Shown here: piece after piece, positions 1 through 7,276 of the stretch | Layout: every line of letters begins with the position of its first letter | How positions within the stretch are numbered: position 1 is the first letter of the stretch | Assembly: GCF_045528445.1 (NCBI RefSeq) | Contig: NZ_JBGQQU010000005.1 | Coordinates: forward strand, 53,884-117,883 | Direction: 5' to 3' | Origin: Desemzia sp045528445 | GTDB taxonomy: Bacteria; Bacillota; Bacilli; Lactobacillales; Carnobacteriaceae | DNA length: 64,000 nucleotides | Made by a program: the position numbers and the translations under genes | The notes under the pieces: generated by a model | What the model saw: only the letters and a program-made list of their open reading frames with translations | Told to the model about the DNA's origin: nothing | Database searches by the model: none

Positions 1-17
1 GGAAAGGAAGTGTATTG

Positions 18-761
18 ATGAAACCGATTATTGGAATTCCGGGAAATATTTTAACCCCACAATCGCCTAATTTTGATGGATTGCCGATTACGTATACTCC
101 TCAAGGTTTTGTAGAGGGAATAACGACCGCTTACGGTCTGCCTTCTGTCCTCCCGCTTGGAAACCCAGAAGATGCGAAAGAATACATTTCGCGAATCGAT
201 GGATTATTATTAGCTGGTGGTCAAGATGTTTCCCCTCTATTGTATGGTGAAGAACCGATTCCTGCTTTAGGAACAACTAGTCCTATTCGAGATACTTTTG
301 AAATAGCTTTGATCAATGAAGCCATTCAGCAAAAGAAACCAATCTTAGCAGTATGCCGTGGGATGCAGATCTTAAATGTGGCTTTCGGAGGTTCTTTGTA
401 TCAAGATCTGGCTAGCTCTTACTCAGATTTGACCGTGCAACATATTCAACAAACGATGTATGACAATGGAGCTCATACGGTGACTATTGATCCCGACAGT
501 CGTTTAGCTAGAATTTACGGAACGACTTATGTTGTCAATTCTTATCATCATCAAGCCATCAAAGAATTAGCAGATCCATTTGAAGCAGTTGCTTGGAGCA
601 AGGACCGATTGATTGAAGCTTTTGAAGCTAAAGATCCTGAAACTAGTATCGTAGCCGTTCAGTGGCATCCAGAGTTGATGATTAAAACCGATAAAAAAAT
701 GCAACAACTCTTTACTGAGTTTGTAAGTCGAGTAAAAAAAAATAATGCGCCTGCTTTATAA
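18..761 (+). CDS. Gamma-glutamyl-gamma-aminobutyrate hydrolase family protein (peptidase C26)
   Basis: Class I glutamine-amidotransferase-like hydrolase of about 247 residues, the usual length for the PuuD/C26 family, which cleaves gamma-glutamyl amide bonds in the cytoplasm. The nucleophile elbow AVCRGMQILN (Cys near residue 113) and the C-terminal WHPE motif with the catalytic His-Glu are present. The start is the ATG at 18, seven bases after the GGAAAGGAAG ribosome site at 1-10; a TTG at 15 is in frame but too close. A strong hairpin terminator follows directly. The upstream context lies outside the window, so the substrate (gamma-glutamyl-GABA or another gamma-glutamyl compound) cannot be fixed. 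Confidence 0.85.
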   Translation: MKPIIGIPGNILTPQSPNFDGLPITYTPQGFVEGITTAYGLPSVLPLGNPEDAKEYISRIDGLLLAGGQDVSPLLYGEEPIPALGTTSPIRDTFEIALINEAIQQKKPILAVCRGMQILNVAFGGSLYQDLASSYSDLTVQHIQQTMYDNGAHTVTIDPDSRLARIYGTTYVVNSYHHQAIKELADPFEAVAWSKDRLIEAFEAKDPETSIVAVQWHPELMIKTDKKMQQLFTEFVSRVKKNNAPAL

Positions 762-771
762 AAAAAAAATC

Positions 772-810
772 AAAGACTTCCGTAAAAATGCGTTATGGAA
801 GTCTTTTTTT
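772..810 (+). terminator. Rho-independent terminator after the C26 hydrolase
   Basis: A ten-base-pair stem (772-781 with 797-806) is followed by a run of T. It separates the hydrolase from the nrd operon. Confidence 0.85.
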
Positions 811-843
811 GCTGTTTCGGACAAAAATAAAAAAGCTTGCAAA

Positions 844-859
844 ACACTACATATTGTGT
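844..859 (+). promoter_or_regulatory. NrdR box upstream of nrdH
   Basis: The 16-base palindrome ACACTACATATTGTGT matches 15 of 16 positions of the published NrdR consensus (acaCwAtATaTwGtgt). NrdR is the ATP/dATP-sensing repressor of ribonucleotide reductase genes. A weaker partner (11 of 16) starts at 887, 43 bp away or about four helical turns; NrdR boxes usually come in pairs on one helix face. Both lie upstream of the proposed -35 element. Confidence 0.8.
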
Positions 860-905
860 TTAGAAGCTTGTGAATAGGATAATTTATCAAAATATAGTAT
901 TTCGA

Positions 906-934
906 TTGCAACTCTCTTTGAAGGAGTGTAGAAT
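906..934 (+). promoter_or_regulatory. Sigma-A promoter of nrdHIE
   Basis: TTGCAA (906-911), a 17-bp spacer and TAGAAT (929-934) fit a housekeeping promoter. A start site near 941 would give a short leader before the AAAGGAG ribosome site (958-964) of nrdH. Confidence 0.75.
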
Positions 935-972
935 AAAAACTACTAAGAGAAAAGTTCAAAGGAGAATGAAAA

Positions 973-1206
973 ATGGCTGATAAAACTATCGTAATTTACT
1001 CAAAACCAAATTGCATGCAATGTAATTTTACCAAAAAATACTTAGATGATAAAGGTGTTCTTTACGAAATAAAAGATATATTTGAGTCTGAAGAAGCATT
1101 AGCAGAAGTCAAAGAATTAGGTTTCAGCTCTGTACCTGTCATCTTAGCTGATGGACAAGATGCATTTAATGGATTCCGCCCAGATTTATTGGACCAATTA
1201 GCATGA
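973..1206 (+). CDS. nrdH: NrdH-redoxin, electron donor for class Ib ribonucleotide reductase
   Basis: A 77-residue glutaredoxin-fold protein with thioredoxin-like function that re-reduces the active-site disulfide of NrdE. The redox motif C14-M-Q-C17 and the C-terminal GFRPD segment typical of NrdH are visible. It heads the nrdH-nrdI-nrdE unit: its stop overlaps the nrdI start (ATGA at 1203-1206), which suggests translational coupling. Control is expected through the NrdR box at 844-859. The ribosome site AAAGGAG is eight bases before the ATG. Confidence 0.93.
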   Translation: MADKTIVIYSKPNCMQCNFTKKYLDDKGVLYEIKDIFESEEALAEVKELGFSSVPVILADGQDAFNGFRPDLLDQLA

Positions 1207-1574
1207 AAATAGTTTTTATTTCTTTAACCGGCCAAACGAGAAAATTTGTTCAAAAATTAGATATGGATTTGTTGGAATTGACTCCGACAAATCCATTTAT
1301 CAGTATTAACGAACCTTTTGTGATCGTTACGCCGACCTATGAAAAAGAAGCTACCGAAATTCTGAATGATTTTCTTGAAACTGCTGATAACAAACAGTAC
1401 TTTAAGGGCATCGCGGGCGGCGGGAACTTGAATTTTGCTCAATTGTTTGTCTTTACAGCAAAAGATTTGGCAGCTGAATATGATGTACCATTATTACATA
1501 CCTTTGAATTTCAAGGGAATGACGAAGATGTAAAAAAATTAAAGAAAGCGGTGAACGACCTTGGAAAAGCCTAA
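1203..1574 (+). CDS. nrdI: NrdI flavodoxin-like protein
   Basis: A 123-residue flavodoxin-like protein which, in class Ib systems, uses FMN to supply superoxide for assembling the dimanganese-tyrosyl radical cofactor of NrdF. The Ser/Thr-rich flavin-phosphate loop (FISLTGQTRKF) lies near the N-terminus, and a Gly-rich GIAGGGNLNFA segment that would contact the isoalloxazine ring lies near residue 75. It overlaps nrdH by four bases and nrdE by fourteen, so the three genes are packed as one transcript. Confidence 0.92.
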   Translation: MKIVFISLTGQTRKFVQKLDMDLLELTPTNPFISINEPFVIVTPTYEKEATEILNDFLETADNKQYFKGIAGGGNLNFAQLFVFTAKDLAAEYDVPLLHTFEFQGNDEDVKKLKKAVNDLGKA

Positions 1575-3738
1575 ATTAGCTACAAAACCCAATGAGGTCA
1601 CTTATTTTAAACTGAACAATGAATTGAATCGACCAGTCAATGGATCTATCCCATTGCACAAAGATCGTGAAGCCGTGCGTGCTTACTTCTTGGAATATGT
1701 GAATCCCAACACGGTTTTCTTCTATACTTTAGATGAAAAATTAAACTACTTGATTACTAACGATTATATCGAAGAAGAATTTTTGAACCAATACGACAGA
1801 CAATTCGTTAAAGACTTGTTTAATGAAATGTACAACCGTAAATTCCGCTTCCGTTCGTTTATGTCGGCTTACAAATTCTACACACAATATGCTTTAAAAA
1901 CGAATGATGGCAAACGTTTCTTAGAACGTTATGAAGACCGTATTGTGTTTAACGCTTTGTATTTAGCAGAGGGCGACACAGAATTGGCTTGGACGATTGC
2001 GGATGAAATCATCAATCAACGTTATCAACCGGCTACTCCTACCTTCTTAAACGCTGGACGTAAACGTCGTGGTGAATTAGTGTCTTGTTTCTTGATCCAA
2101 GCAACAGATGACATGAACAGCATCGGCCGTACCGTCAACAGTGCATTGCAATTGTCGCGTATCGGTGGCGGAGTTGGAGTGAACTTGTCCAACTTGCGTG
2201 CTGCAGGAGATCCAATCAAGAAAATTGAAAATGCCTCTAGCGGTGTTGTCCCAGTTATGAAATTATTGGAAGACAGCTTCAGCTATTCAAATCAGTTAGG
2301 ACAACGCAATGGTGCTGGAGCAGTATATTTGAACGTCTTCCATCCGGACATTGTTTCTTTCTTATCGACTAAGAAAGAAAATGCCGATGAAAAGGTCCGT
2401 GTTAAAACACTCTCTCTTGGTTTGACTGTACCGGATAAATTCTACGAATTGTGTGCCCATGATGAGCAGATGTACTTGTTCAGCCCGTATGATGTGGAAC
2501 GCATTTATGGCAGACCTTTTGCCTATGTAGACATTACTGCTGAGTACGATAATTTGGTAAATAATGAAGAAGTACGGAAATCAAAAATCCGTGCACGTGA
2601 CTTGGAAAATGAAATCTCTAAATTGCAACAAGAGTCTGGTTATCCTTATATCATCAACATTGATACAGCAAACCGTGAAAATCCGGTTTATGGAACGATC
2701 ACGATGAGTAACTTATGTAGTGAAATCTTGCAAATACAAGAACCTTCACTGATCAATAATGATCAATCCTATGAAACTTTAGGAACTGACATTAGTTGTA
2801 ACCTAGGTTCGACCAATATCGTAAACTTGATGAAATCTCCAGATTTTGGCAAATCAGTGAATGCAATGGTGCGTGCGTTGACAACTGTTACGGATCAATC
2901 CAGCATTTCAGCTGTTCCTTCGATCAAAAATGGAAATGACCGCTACCATACAATCGGTTTAGGTGCGATGGGCCTACACACTTATTTAGCATTGAACCAA
3001 ATCACTTACGGTTCATCGGAATCGGTTGAATTTACAGATGCTTACTTCATGTTGTTGAACTATTATACATTGAAAGCCAGCAATCAAATCGCTATGGAAC
3101 GTAAGGAAACTTTCCACAACTTCGAGAAGTCTAAATACGCTAGTGGAGAATATTTCGACAAATACACTGCAGCAGATTTCAACTTCGAAAGCGAAAAAGT
3201 ACAACACTTATTTGACGATTTGCAAGTACCAACAGCCGCAGATTGGGAAGTTTTAAAAGATTCTATTATGACTGGCGGATTGTACCACCAAAACCGTTTA
3301 GCTGTAGCGCCGACTGGTTCGATCAGTTATGTAAACGAAACGTCTTCCAGCCTGCACCCAATCACTCGTTTGATTGAAGAACGTCAAGAGAAGAAAACAG
3401 GTAAAACTTATTACCCTGCTCCTTATCTATCAAATGAAACGTTGTCTTACTACACTTCTGCTTACGATATTGATATGCGTAAAGTCATTGATGTCTATGC
3501 AGCAGCTCAAAAACACATTGACCAAGGAATGAGTTTAACACTCTTTATGCGATCTGAAATTCCTGCTGGATTATACGAATGGAAAATGGGACGTACTAAC
3601 AAGCAAACCACGCGTGACTTAAACATTTTAAGACACTATGCATGGAAAAAAGGCATCAAATCCATTTACTATGTCAGAACCTTCACAGAAAACTCAGAAG
3701 AAATAGGCTCCAACCAATGCGAAAGCTGTACTATTTAA
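1561..3738 (+). CDS. nrdE: Class Ib ribonucleoside-diphosphate reductase alpha subunit
   Basis: Catalytic subunit of 725 residues, the usual NrdE length, which reduces NDPs to dNDPs. The active-site disulfide pair is C176 (GELVSCF) and C413 (DISCNLGSTN). The catalytic N384-L-C386-S-E388 motif carries the thiyl-radical cysteine. The C-terminal relay cysteines are C720 and C723 (CESCTI). The start is a TTG at 1561 inside the end of nrdI, chosen because the protein begins EKPKLATKPNEVTYFKLNNE in family register there; no strong Shine-Dalgarno is seen, so coupling to nrdI is likely. Unusually, nrdF does not follow directly: 626 bp with a hairpin array intervene. Confidence 0.95.
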   Translation: MEKPKLATKPNEVTYFKLNNELNRPVNGSIPLHKDREAVRAYFLEYVNPNTVFFYTLDEKLNYLITNDYIEEEFLNQYDRQFVKDLFNEMYNRKFRFRSFMSAYKFYTQYALKTNDGKRFLERYEDRIVFNALYLAEGDTELAWTIADEIINQRYQPATPTFLNAGRKRRGELVSCFLIQATDDMNSIGRTVNSALQLSRIGGGVGVNLSNLRAAGDPIKKIENASSGVVPVMKLLEDSFSYSNQLGQRNGAGAVYLNVFHPDIVSFLSTKKENADEKVRVKTLSLGLTVPDKFYELCAHDEQMYLFSPYDVERIYGRPFAYVDITAEYDNLVNNEEVRKSKIRARDLENEISKLQQESGYPYIINIDTANRENPVYGTITMSNLCSEILQIQEPSLINNDQSYETLGTDISCNLGSTNIVNLMKSPDFGKSVNAMVRALTTVTDQSSISAVPSIKNGNDRYHTIGLGAMGLHTYLALNQITYGSSESVEFTDAYFMLLNYYTLKASNQIAMERKETFHNFEKSKYASGEYFDKYTAADFNFESEKVQHLFDDLQVPTAADWEVLKDSIMTGGLYHQNRLAVAPTGSISYVNETSSSLHPITRLIEERQEKKTGKTYYPAPYLSNETLSYYTSAYDIDMRKVIDVYAAAQKHIDQGMSLTLFMRSEIPAGLYEWKMGRTNKQTTRDLNILRHYAWKKGIKSIYYVRTFTENSEEIGSNQCESCTI

Positions 3739-3740
3739 AC

Positions 3741-4175
3741 AGGATGCGGAGAGGCCTTGGGAGCAATGACGCAAAAATAGAAAATTATGATTGGGGCGTT
3801 TCTCAGTCCCAAACATAATTTATCTTTTTTGCAAAATTGCTAGGCCTCGCAGCTCTACTATACGATGCGGAGGTCGCTTGGGAGACACGACAAGAAAATA
3901 GGAAATTCAACTGAGGATGCCTTTTATCCTCAATTGAATTTATCTTTTTCTCGAGTGTCTAGCGACCGCAGCTCTACTAGAACAGGATGCGGAAATCGCT
4001 GGTCTGACTCGAATGGAAAATCTATTCTCTTTTTAGAGGACGCTTTTTGTCCTCAAAAAAGAGAATGATTTTACCGAGAGTCAAGCGATTGCAGCTCTAC
4101 TAAAGGATGCGGAGGTCGCTTGGTAGACACGACAAGAAAATAGGAAAGTTTGAATGGGGTTCTTTTCACCTCAAA
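3741..4175 (+). repeat. Tandem array of three and a half long self-complementary repeat units between nrdE and nrdF
   Basis: Units at 3741-3860, 3864-3979, 3984-4102 and a left half at 4104-4175. Each starts (AG)GATGCGGA and ends GCAGCTCTACTA and folds into one hairpin of about 110 nt. In unit A 3751-3757 pairs with 3842-3848, 3762-3767 with 3836-3841, 3771-3777 with 3826-3832, and 3791-3796 with 3807-3812. In unit B 3872-3878 pairs with 3961-3967, 3883-3888 with 3955-3960, 3903-3910 with 3934-3941, and 3912-3918 with 3926-3932. In unit C 3994-4000 pairs with 4084-4090 and 4024-4040 with 4050-4066. The stems differ between units but stay paired, so structure is kept rather than sequence. The array lies inside a locus expected to be one operon. 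Its function is unknown. Confidence 0.85.
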
Positions 4176-4206
4176 AATCTGTGGATAACGTGGGAGTAGA
4201 TTAAAA

Positions 4207-4243
4207 TGGACAAATCAGCAGGGAGTTCCTTGCGATTTGTCCA
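4207..4243 (+). other. Stable hairpin upstream of nrdF
   Basis: 4207-4216 (TGGACAAATC) pairs perfectly with 4234-4243, and the inner GCAGGGA/TCCTTGC bases extend the stem. Only a weak T-rich tract follows, so it may be an attenuator or the end of the nrdHIE transcript. No clear sigma-A promoter for nrdF was found between here and 4365. Confidence 0.6.
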
Positions 4244-4364
4244 CTTTATTAGTGAAACAGGATAAATCAAACCTTTTAAATTCTTTACTTATTTCTCCTC
4301 CACACCTACAGCAAAGCACTTTTAACACTACGAATAAACTCGAAAGTAAGGAGAAGTTGATGCA

Positions 4365-5327
4365 ATGACTGAACAATATCATGCTATAAACTGGAACAAA
4401 ATTGAGGATATGATTGATAAATTAACTTGGGAAAAGTTGGTTGAACAGTTTTGGACCGATACACGTATCCCAGTGTCAAACGATTTGAACGACTGGTACA
4501 ATCTTCCAAAAGATGAACAAGATATGATGGGAAAGGTGTTTGGCGGTCTTACTTTACTGGACACTCTTCAATCTCAAGATGGAGTAGCTTCTCTAAAGGA
4601 CTCGATTCGTACGCAGCACGAAGAAGCTGTATACAACAATATTCAATTCATGGAATCTATGCACGCGAAAAGTTACAGTGCTATCTTCAGTACGCTGAAT
4701 ACTAAATCAGAAATTGATGAAATTTTCCAATGGACCAACACAAATGAAATGCTTCAAAAGAAAGCTGAAATTATCAACCACGTTTATCAAAACGGAACGG
4801 ATTTAGAACGTAAAGTAGCTAGTGTATTGCTGGAATCTTTCTTATTTTATTCAGGTTTCTTTGCTCCGCTTCATTATTTAGGCAATAACAAATTGCCAAA
4901 CGTAGCTGAAATCATCAAATTGATTTTACGTGACGAATCGGTCCACGGAACTTATATTGGATACAAATTCCAAATTGCGTACAATCAGCTTCCTGAAAAC
5001 GAACAAGAACAAATCAAGAATTGGACGTATGAATTGTTGTTTACTCTTTACCAGAATGAAGTAAATTATACTCAATACTTGTATGACGAGATGGGTTGGA
5101 CTGAGCGCGTCAAAGTTTTCTTGCGGTACAATGCCAATAAAGCATTGCAAAATTTAGGTTTTGATCCTTTATTCCCAGATACCGCGGACGATGTAGATCC
5201 GGTTATTATGAATGGGATCTCAACTGGAACTTCAAATCATGACTTCTTCTCTCAAGTTGGAAATGGGTATTTGGTTGGAATGGTAGAATCAATGGCTGAC
5301 GAAGATTATGAGAAGTGGAGTGTTTAA
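4365..5327 (+). CDS. nrdF: Class Ib ribonucleoside-diphosphate reductase beta subunit
   Basis: Radical-generating subunit of 320 residues, standard NrdF length; it houses the dimetal centre and tyrosyl radical and pairs with NrdE. A ferritin-like helical pattern is visible, with acidic and His ligands in the segments EEAVYNN, ESMHAKSYS and RDESVHGTY. The start ATG is preceded by AAGGAG (4348-4353); an ATG five bases upstream is out of frame. It is separated from nrdE by the hairpin array at 3741-4175, so it may have its own transcription or depend on read-through. Confidence 0.94.
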   Translation: MTEQYHAINWNKIEDMIDKLTWEKLVEQFWTDTRIPVSNDLNDWYNLPKDEQDMMGKVFGGLTLLDTLQSQDGVASLKDSIRTQHEEAVYNNIQFMESMHAKSYSAIFSTLNTKSEIDEIFQWTNTNEMLQKKAEIINHVYQNGTDLERKVASVLLESFLFYSGFFAPLHYLGNNKLPNVAEIIKLILRDESVHGTYIGYKFQIAYNQLPENEQEQIKNWTYELLFTLYQNEVNYTQYLYDEMGWTERVKVFLRYNANKALQNLGFDPLFPDTADDVDPVIMNGISTGTSNHDFFSQVGNGYLVGMVESMADEDYEKWSV

Positions 5328-5458
5328 AAACACCTTATTATCCCCCACTTTACACACCAGTTCACTAACGTTTTAGTCTCTTCAGATAAAAAAAATTCAC
5401 TTTTAGCAAGAAAGCAATTGCTTTTAGTAGGATAAAAACATAAAATAAACTCATTGAG

Positions 5459-5493
5459 CCTAGTGCACCTGCATTAGGCCGTTTCTTTTGTTT
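5459..5493 (+). terminator. Possible terminator after nrdF
   Basis: An eight-base stem (5459-5466 with 5471-5478) is followed by a T-rich tract. It is modest in strength. The rest of 5328-5545 shows nothing recognisable apart from the ribosome site AAGGAG of the next gene. Confidence 0.45.
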
Positions 5494-5545
5494 AGTTACG
5501 TTAAGGTTGTTATTAAAAATTTTAAGATAAGGAGCGTTTATATAT

Positions 5546-7276
5546 ATGAAATTTATTTGGCAGTATCTTCGGAAATACCCTAAATTACTCGTTATCAATA
5601 TTATTGGAGCCTTAGGATTTATTTTAATCAATTTAGGCCTTCCTACTTTGTTGGCACAAATGATTGATAATGCAATCATTCCAGGCGATCGCTCTTTAAT
5701 TTGGCGATATGCTATTTTTATGTTATTGCTGACTATCTTCGGTTTTATCGGAAGAATCGTCAATTCTTATGCATCGAGTAAAATTGTTAATACCATGACT
5801 ATGGACATGCGAAATGATGCCTATACCAGTATGATGAAATATTCTCACGCTGAATACAATGAAATCGGGGTTTCTTCTCTTGGGACTCGTATTACAACCG
5901 ATGCCTTTGTATTGCTGCAATTTACTGAAATGATCTTACGTCTTGGTGTAGTTACCCCTTTGATGATCATCGTGAGCGGTATGATGATTGTACAGACCAG
6001 CCCAGATTTAGCTATTGCGGTACTTCCAGCAATGCCGATTATTATTTTATTGATTCTATTCATTGCGCGTGCTACACAACCGTTGTCTAAAAAACAACAG
6101 TCACTCTTAGATAATATCAACCGTATACTGAGAGAAAACTTAACCGGTTTACGAGTCATACGGGCCTTCAACCGCGAAGAGTTTCAAGAAAAACGATTCA
6201 ATGATACCAACAATGATTACCGTAAAGTCTCTTCTCGACTGTTTAAGATAGTGGCTATTACTCAACCTGGATTTTCTCTCATTATCAATATCGTAATTAT
6301 TGCGATTGTCTGGTTAGGTGCCAGTCAAATCGCTGCGGGAAATATTCAAGTTGGGGTTTTAGTCGCTTTTATCGAATATGCTTTCCATGCATTATTTTCA
6401 TTATTAATGTTCGCAAATATTTTCATTATGTACCCAAGAGCTTCTGTCAGCGCAAATCGTTTACGAGAAGTCCTGGAAAAACAAAGCTCTATCGATCCAA
6501 ACGAAAACGGTATTCAAGTAACGGAAACAGAAGGTTACATTACATTTGATAATGTAGGTTTTGCTTATCCTGATGCAGATAAACCCGTATTAAAAAATAT
6601 TAGTTTTGAATCTAAACCTGGAGAAACGGTTGCTTTTATCGGGTCAACAGGAAGTGGGAAATCTTCTATTGTTCAGTTGATTCCTCGTTTTTACGATGTG
6701 ACTGAAGGACGTATTTTAGTCGATGGCATTGATATTCGTGAGTACAATCTGAAAGCTTTGCGACGCAAAATTGGTTTCACACCGCAAAAGGCTTTACTCT
6801 TTACAGGAAGCATCACTGAGAACTTGAAATATGGTAACTGGGATGCTACTCACAATGAAATTGAAGAAGCTTCAGATGTCTCTCAATCCAAAGAGTTCAT
6901 CGAGCGCTTAAAAAATCATTACGAAACAGTTTTAGCTGAAGGTGGAAGCAACTTATCTGGCGGCCAAAAACAACGTCTGTCTATTGCACGGGCAATTATT
7001 CGTAAACCGAGTATATATGTATTTGATGATAGTTTCTCAGCACTAGATTTTAAAACGGATGCTGTTTTAAGAAATCGTTTAAGCCAAGTTACGCAAAACG
7101 CTACTACCATTATTGTTGGTCAACGAGTAAGTTCCATTATGAATGCTGACCAAATCATCTTACTCGATGAAGGAGAAATCGCTGCAAAAGGAACGCATAA
7201 AGAGCTGCTTCAAAACAGCCCGCTTTATCGTGAAATTGCATCATCTCAATTAAGTGAGGAGGAATTAAACCAATGA
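5546..7276 (+). CDS. Heterodimeric ABC multidrug exporter, subunit with degenerate site (EfrA/BmrC-like)
   Basis: A 576-residue half-transporter: six membrane helices (residues about 10-300), then a nucleotide-binding domain with Walker A GSTGSGKSS (about 365), signature LSGGQKQR (about 470) and Walker B IYVFDDSFSALD (about 490). The residue after the Walker B Asp is Asp, not the catalytic Glu. In TM287/288-type exporters this marks the subunit that contributes the non-hydrolysing ATP site. The stop overlaps the start of the partner (ATGA at 7273-7276). The family exports lipophilic drugs and dyes; the substrate here is unknown. Ribosome site AAGGAG lies 11 bases upstream. Confidence 0.88.
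   Translation: MKFIWQYLRKYPKLLVINIIGALGFILINLGLPTLLAQMIDNAIIPGDRSLIWRYAIFMLLLTIFGFIGRIVNSYASSKIVNTMTMDMRNDAYTSMMKYSHAEYNEIGVSSLGTRITTDAFVLLQFTEMILRLGVVTPLMIIVSGMMIVQTSPDLAIAVLPAMPIIILLILFIARATQPLSKKQQSLLDNINRILRENLTGLRVIRAFNREEFQEKRFNDTNNDYRKVSSRLFKIVAITQPGFSLIINIVIIAIVWLGASQIAAGNIQVGVLVAFIEYAFHALFSLLMFANIFIMYPRASVSANRLREVLEKQSSIDPNENGIQVTETEGYITFDNVGFAYPDADKPVLKNISFESKPGETVAFIGSTGSGKSSIVQLIPRFYDVTEGRILVDGIDIREYNLKALRRKIGFTPQKALLFTGSITENLKYGNWDATHNEIEEASDVSQSKEFIERLKNHYETVLAEGGSNLSGGQKQRLSIARAIIRKPSIYVFDDSFSALDFKTDAVLRNRLSQVTQNATTIIVGQRVSSIMNADQIILLDEGEIAAKGTHKELLQNSPLYREIASSQLSEEELNQ

Noticed and set aside
3865..4068. 67-codon open frame inside the nrd hairpin array
   Set aside because: It spans two repeat units and their junction, has no ribosome site, and its sequence is explained by the self-complementary stems.
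3741..4175. CRISPR array
   Set aside because: The spaced, repeated parts are the two ends of each unit, not a uniform repeat between unrelated spacers; the variable parts are self-complementary and no cas genes are near.
4324..4339. NrdR box for nrdF (ACACTACGAATAAACT)
   Set aside because: Only the left half fits the consensus; about 10 of 16 positions match and the palindrome is missing.
5365..5763. 132-codon minus-strand frame over the start of the first ABC gene
   Set aside because: It is antisense to a well-supported gene, lacks a ribosome site and resembles no family.
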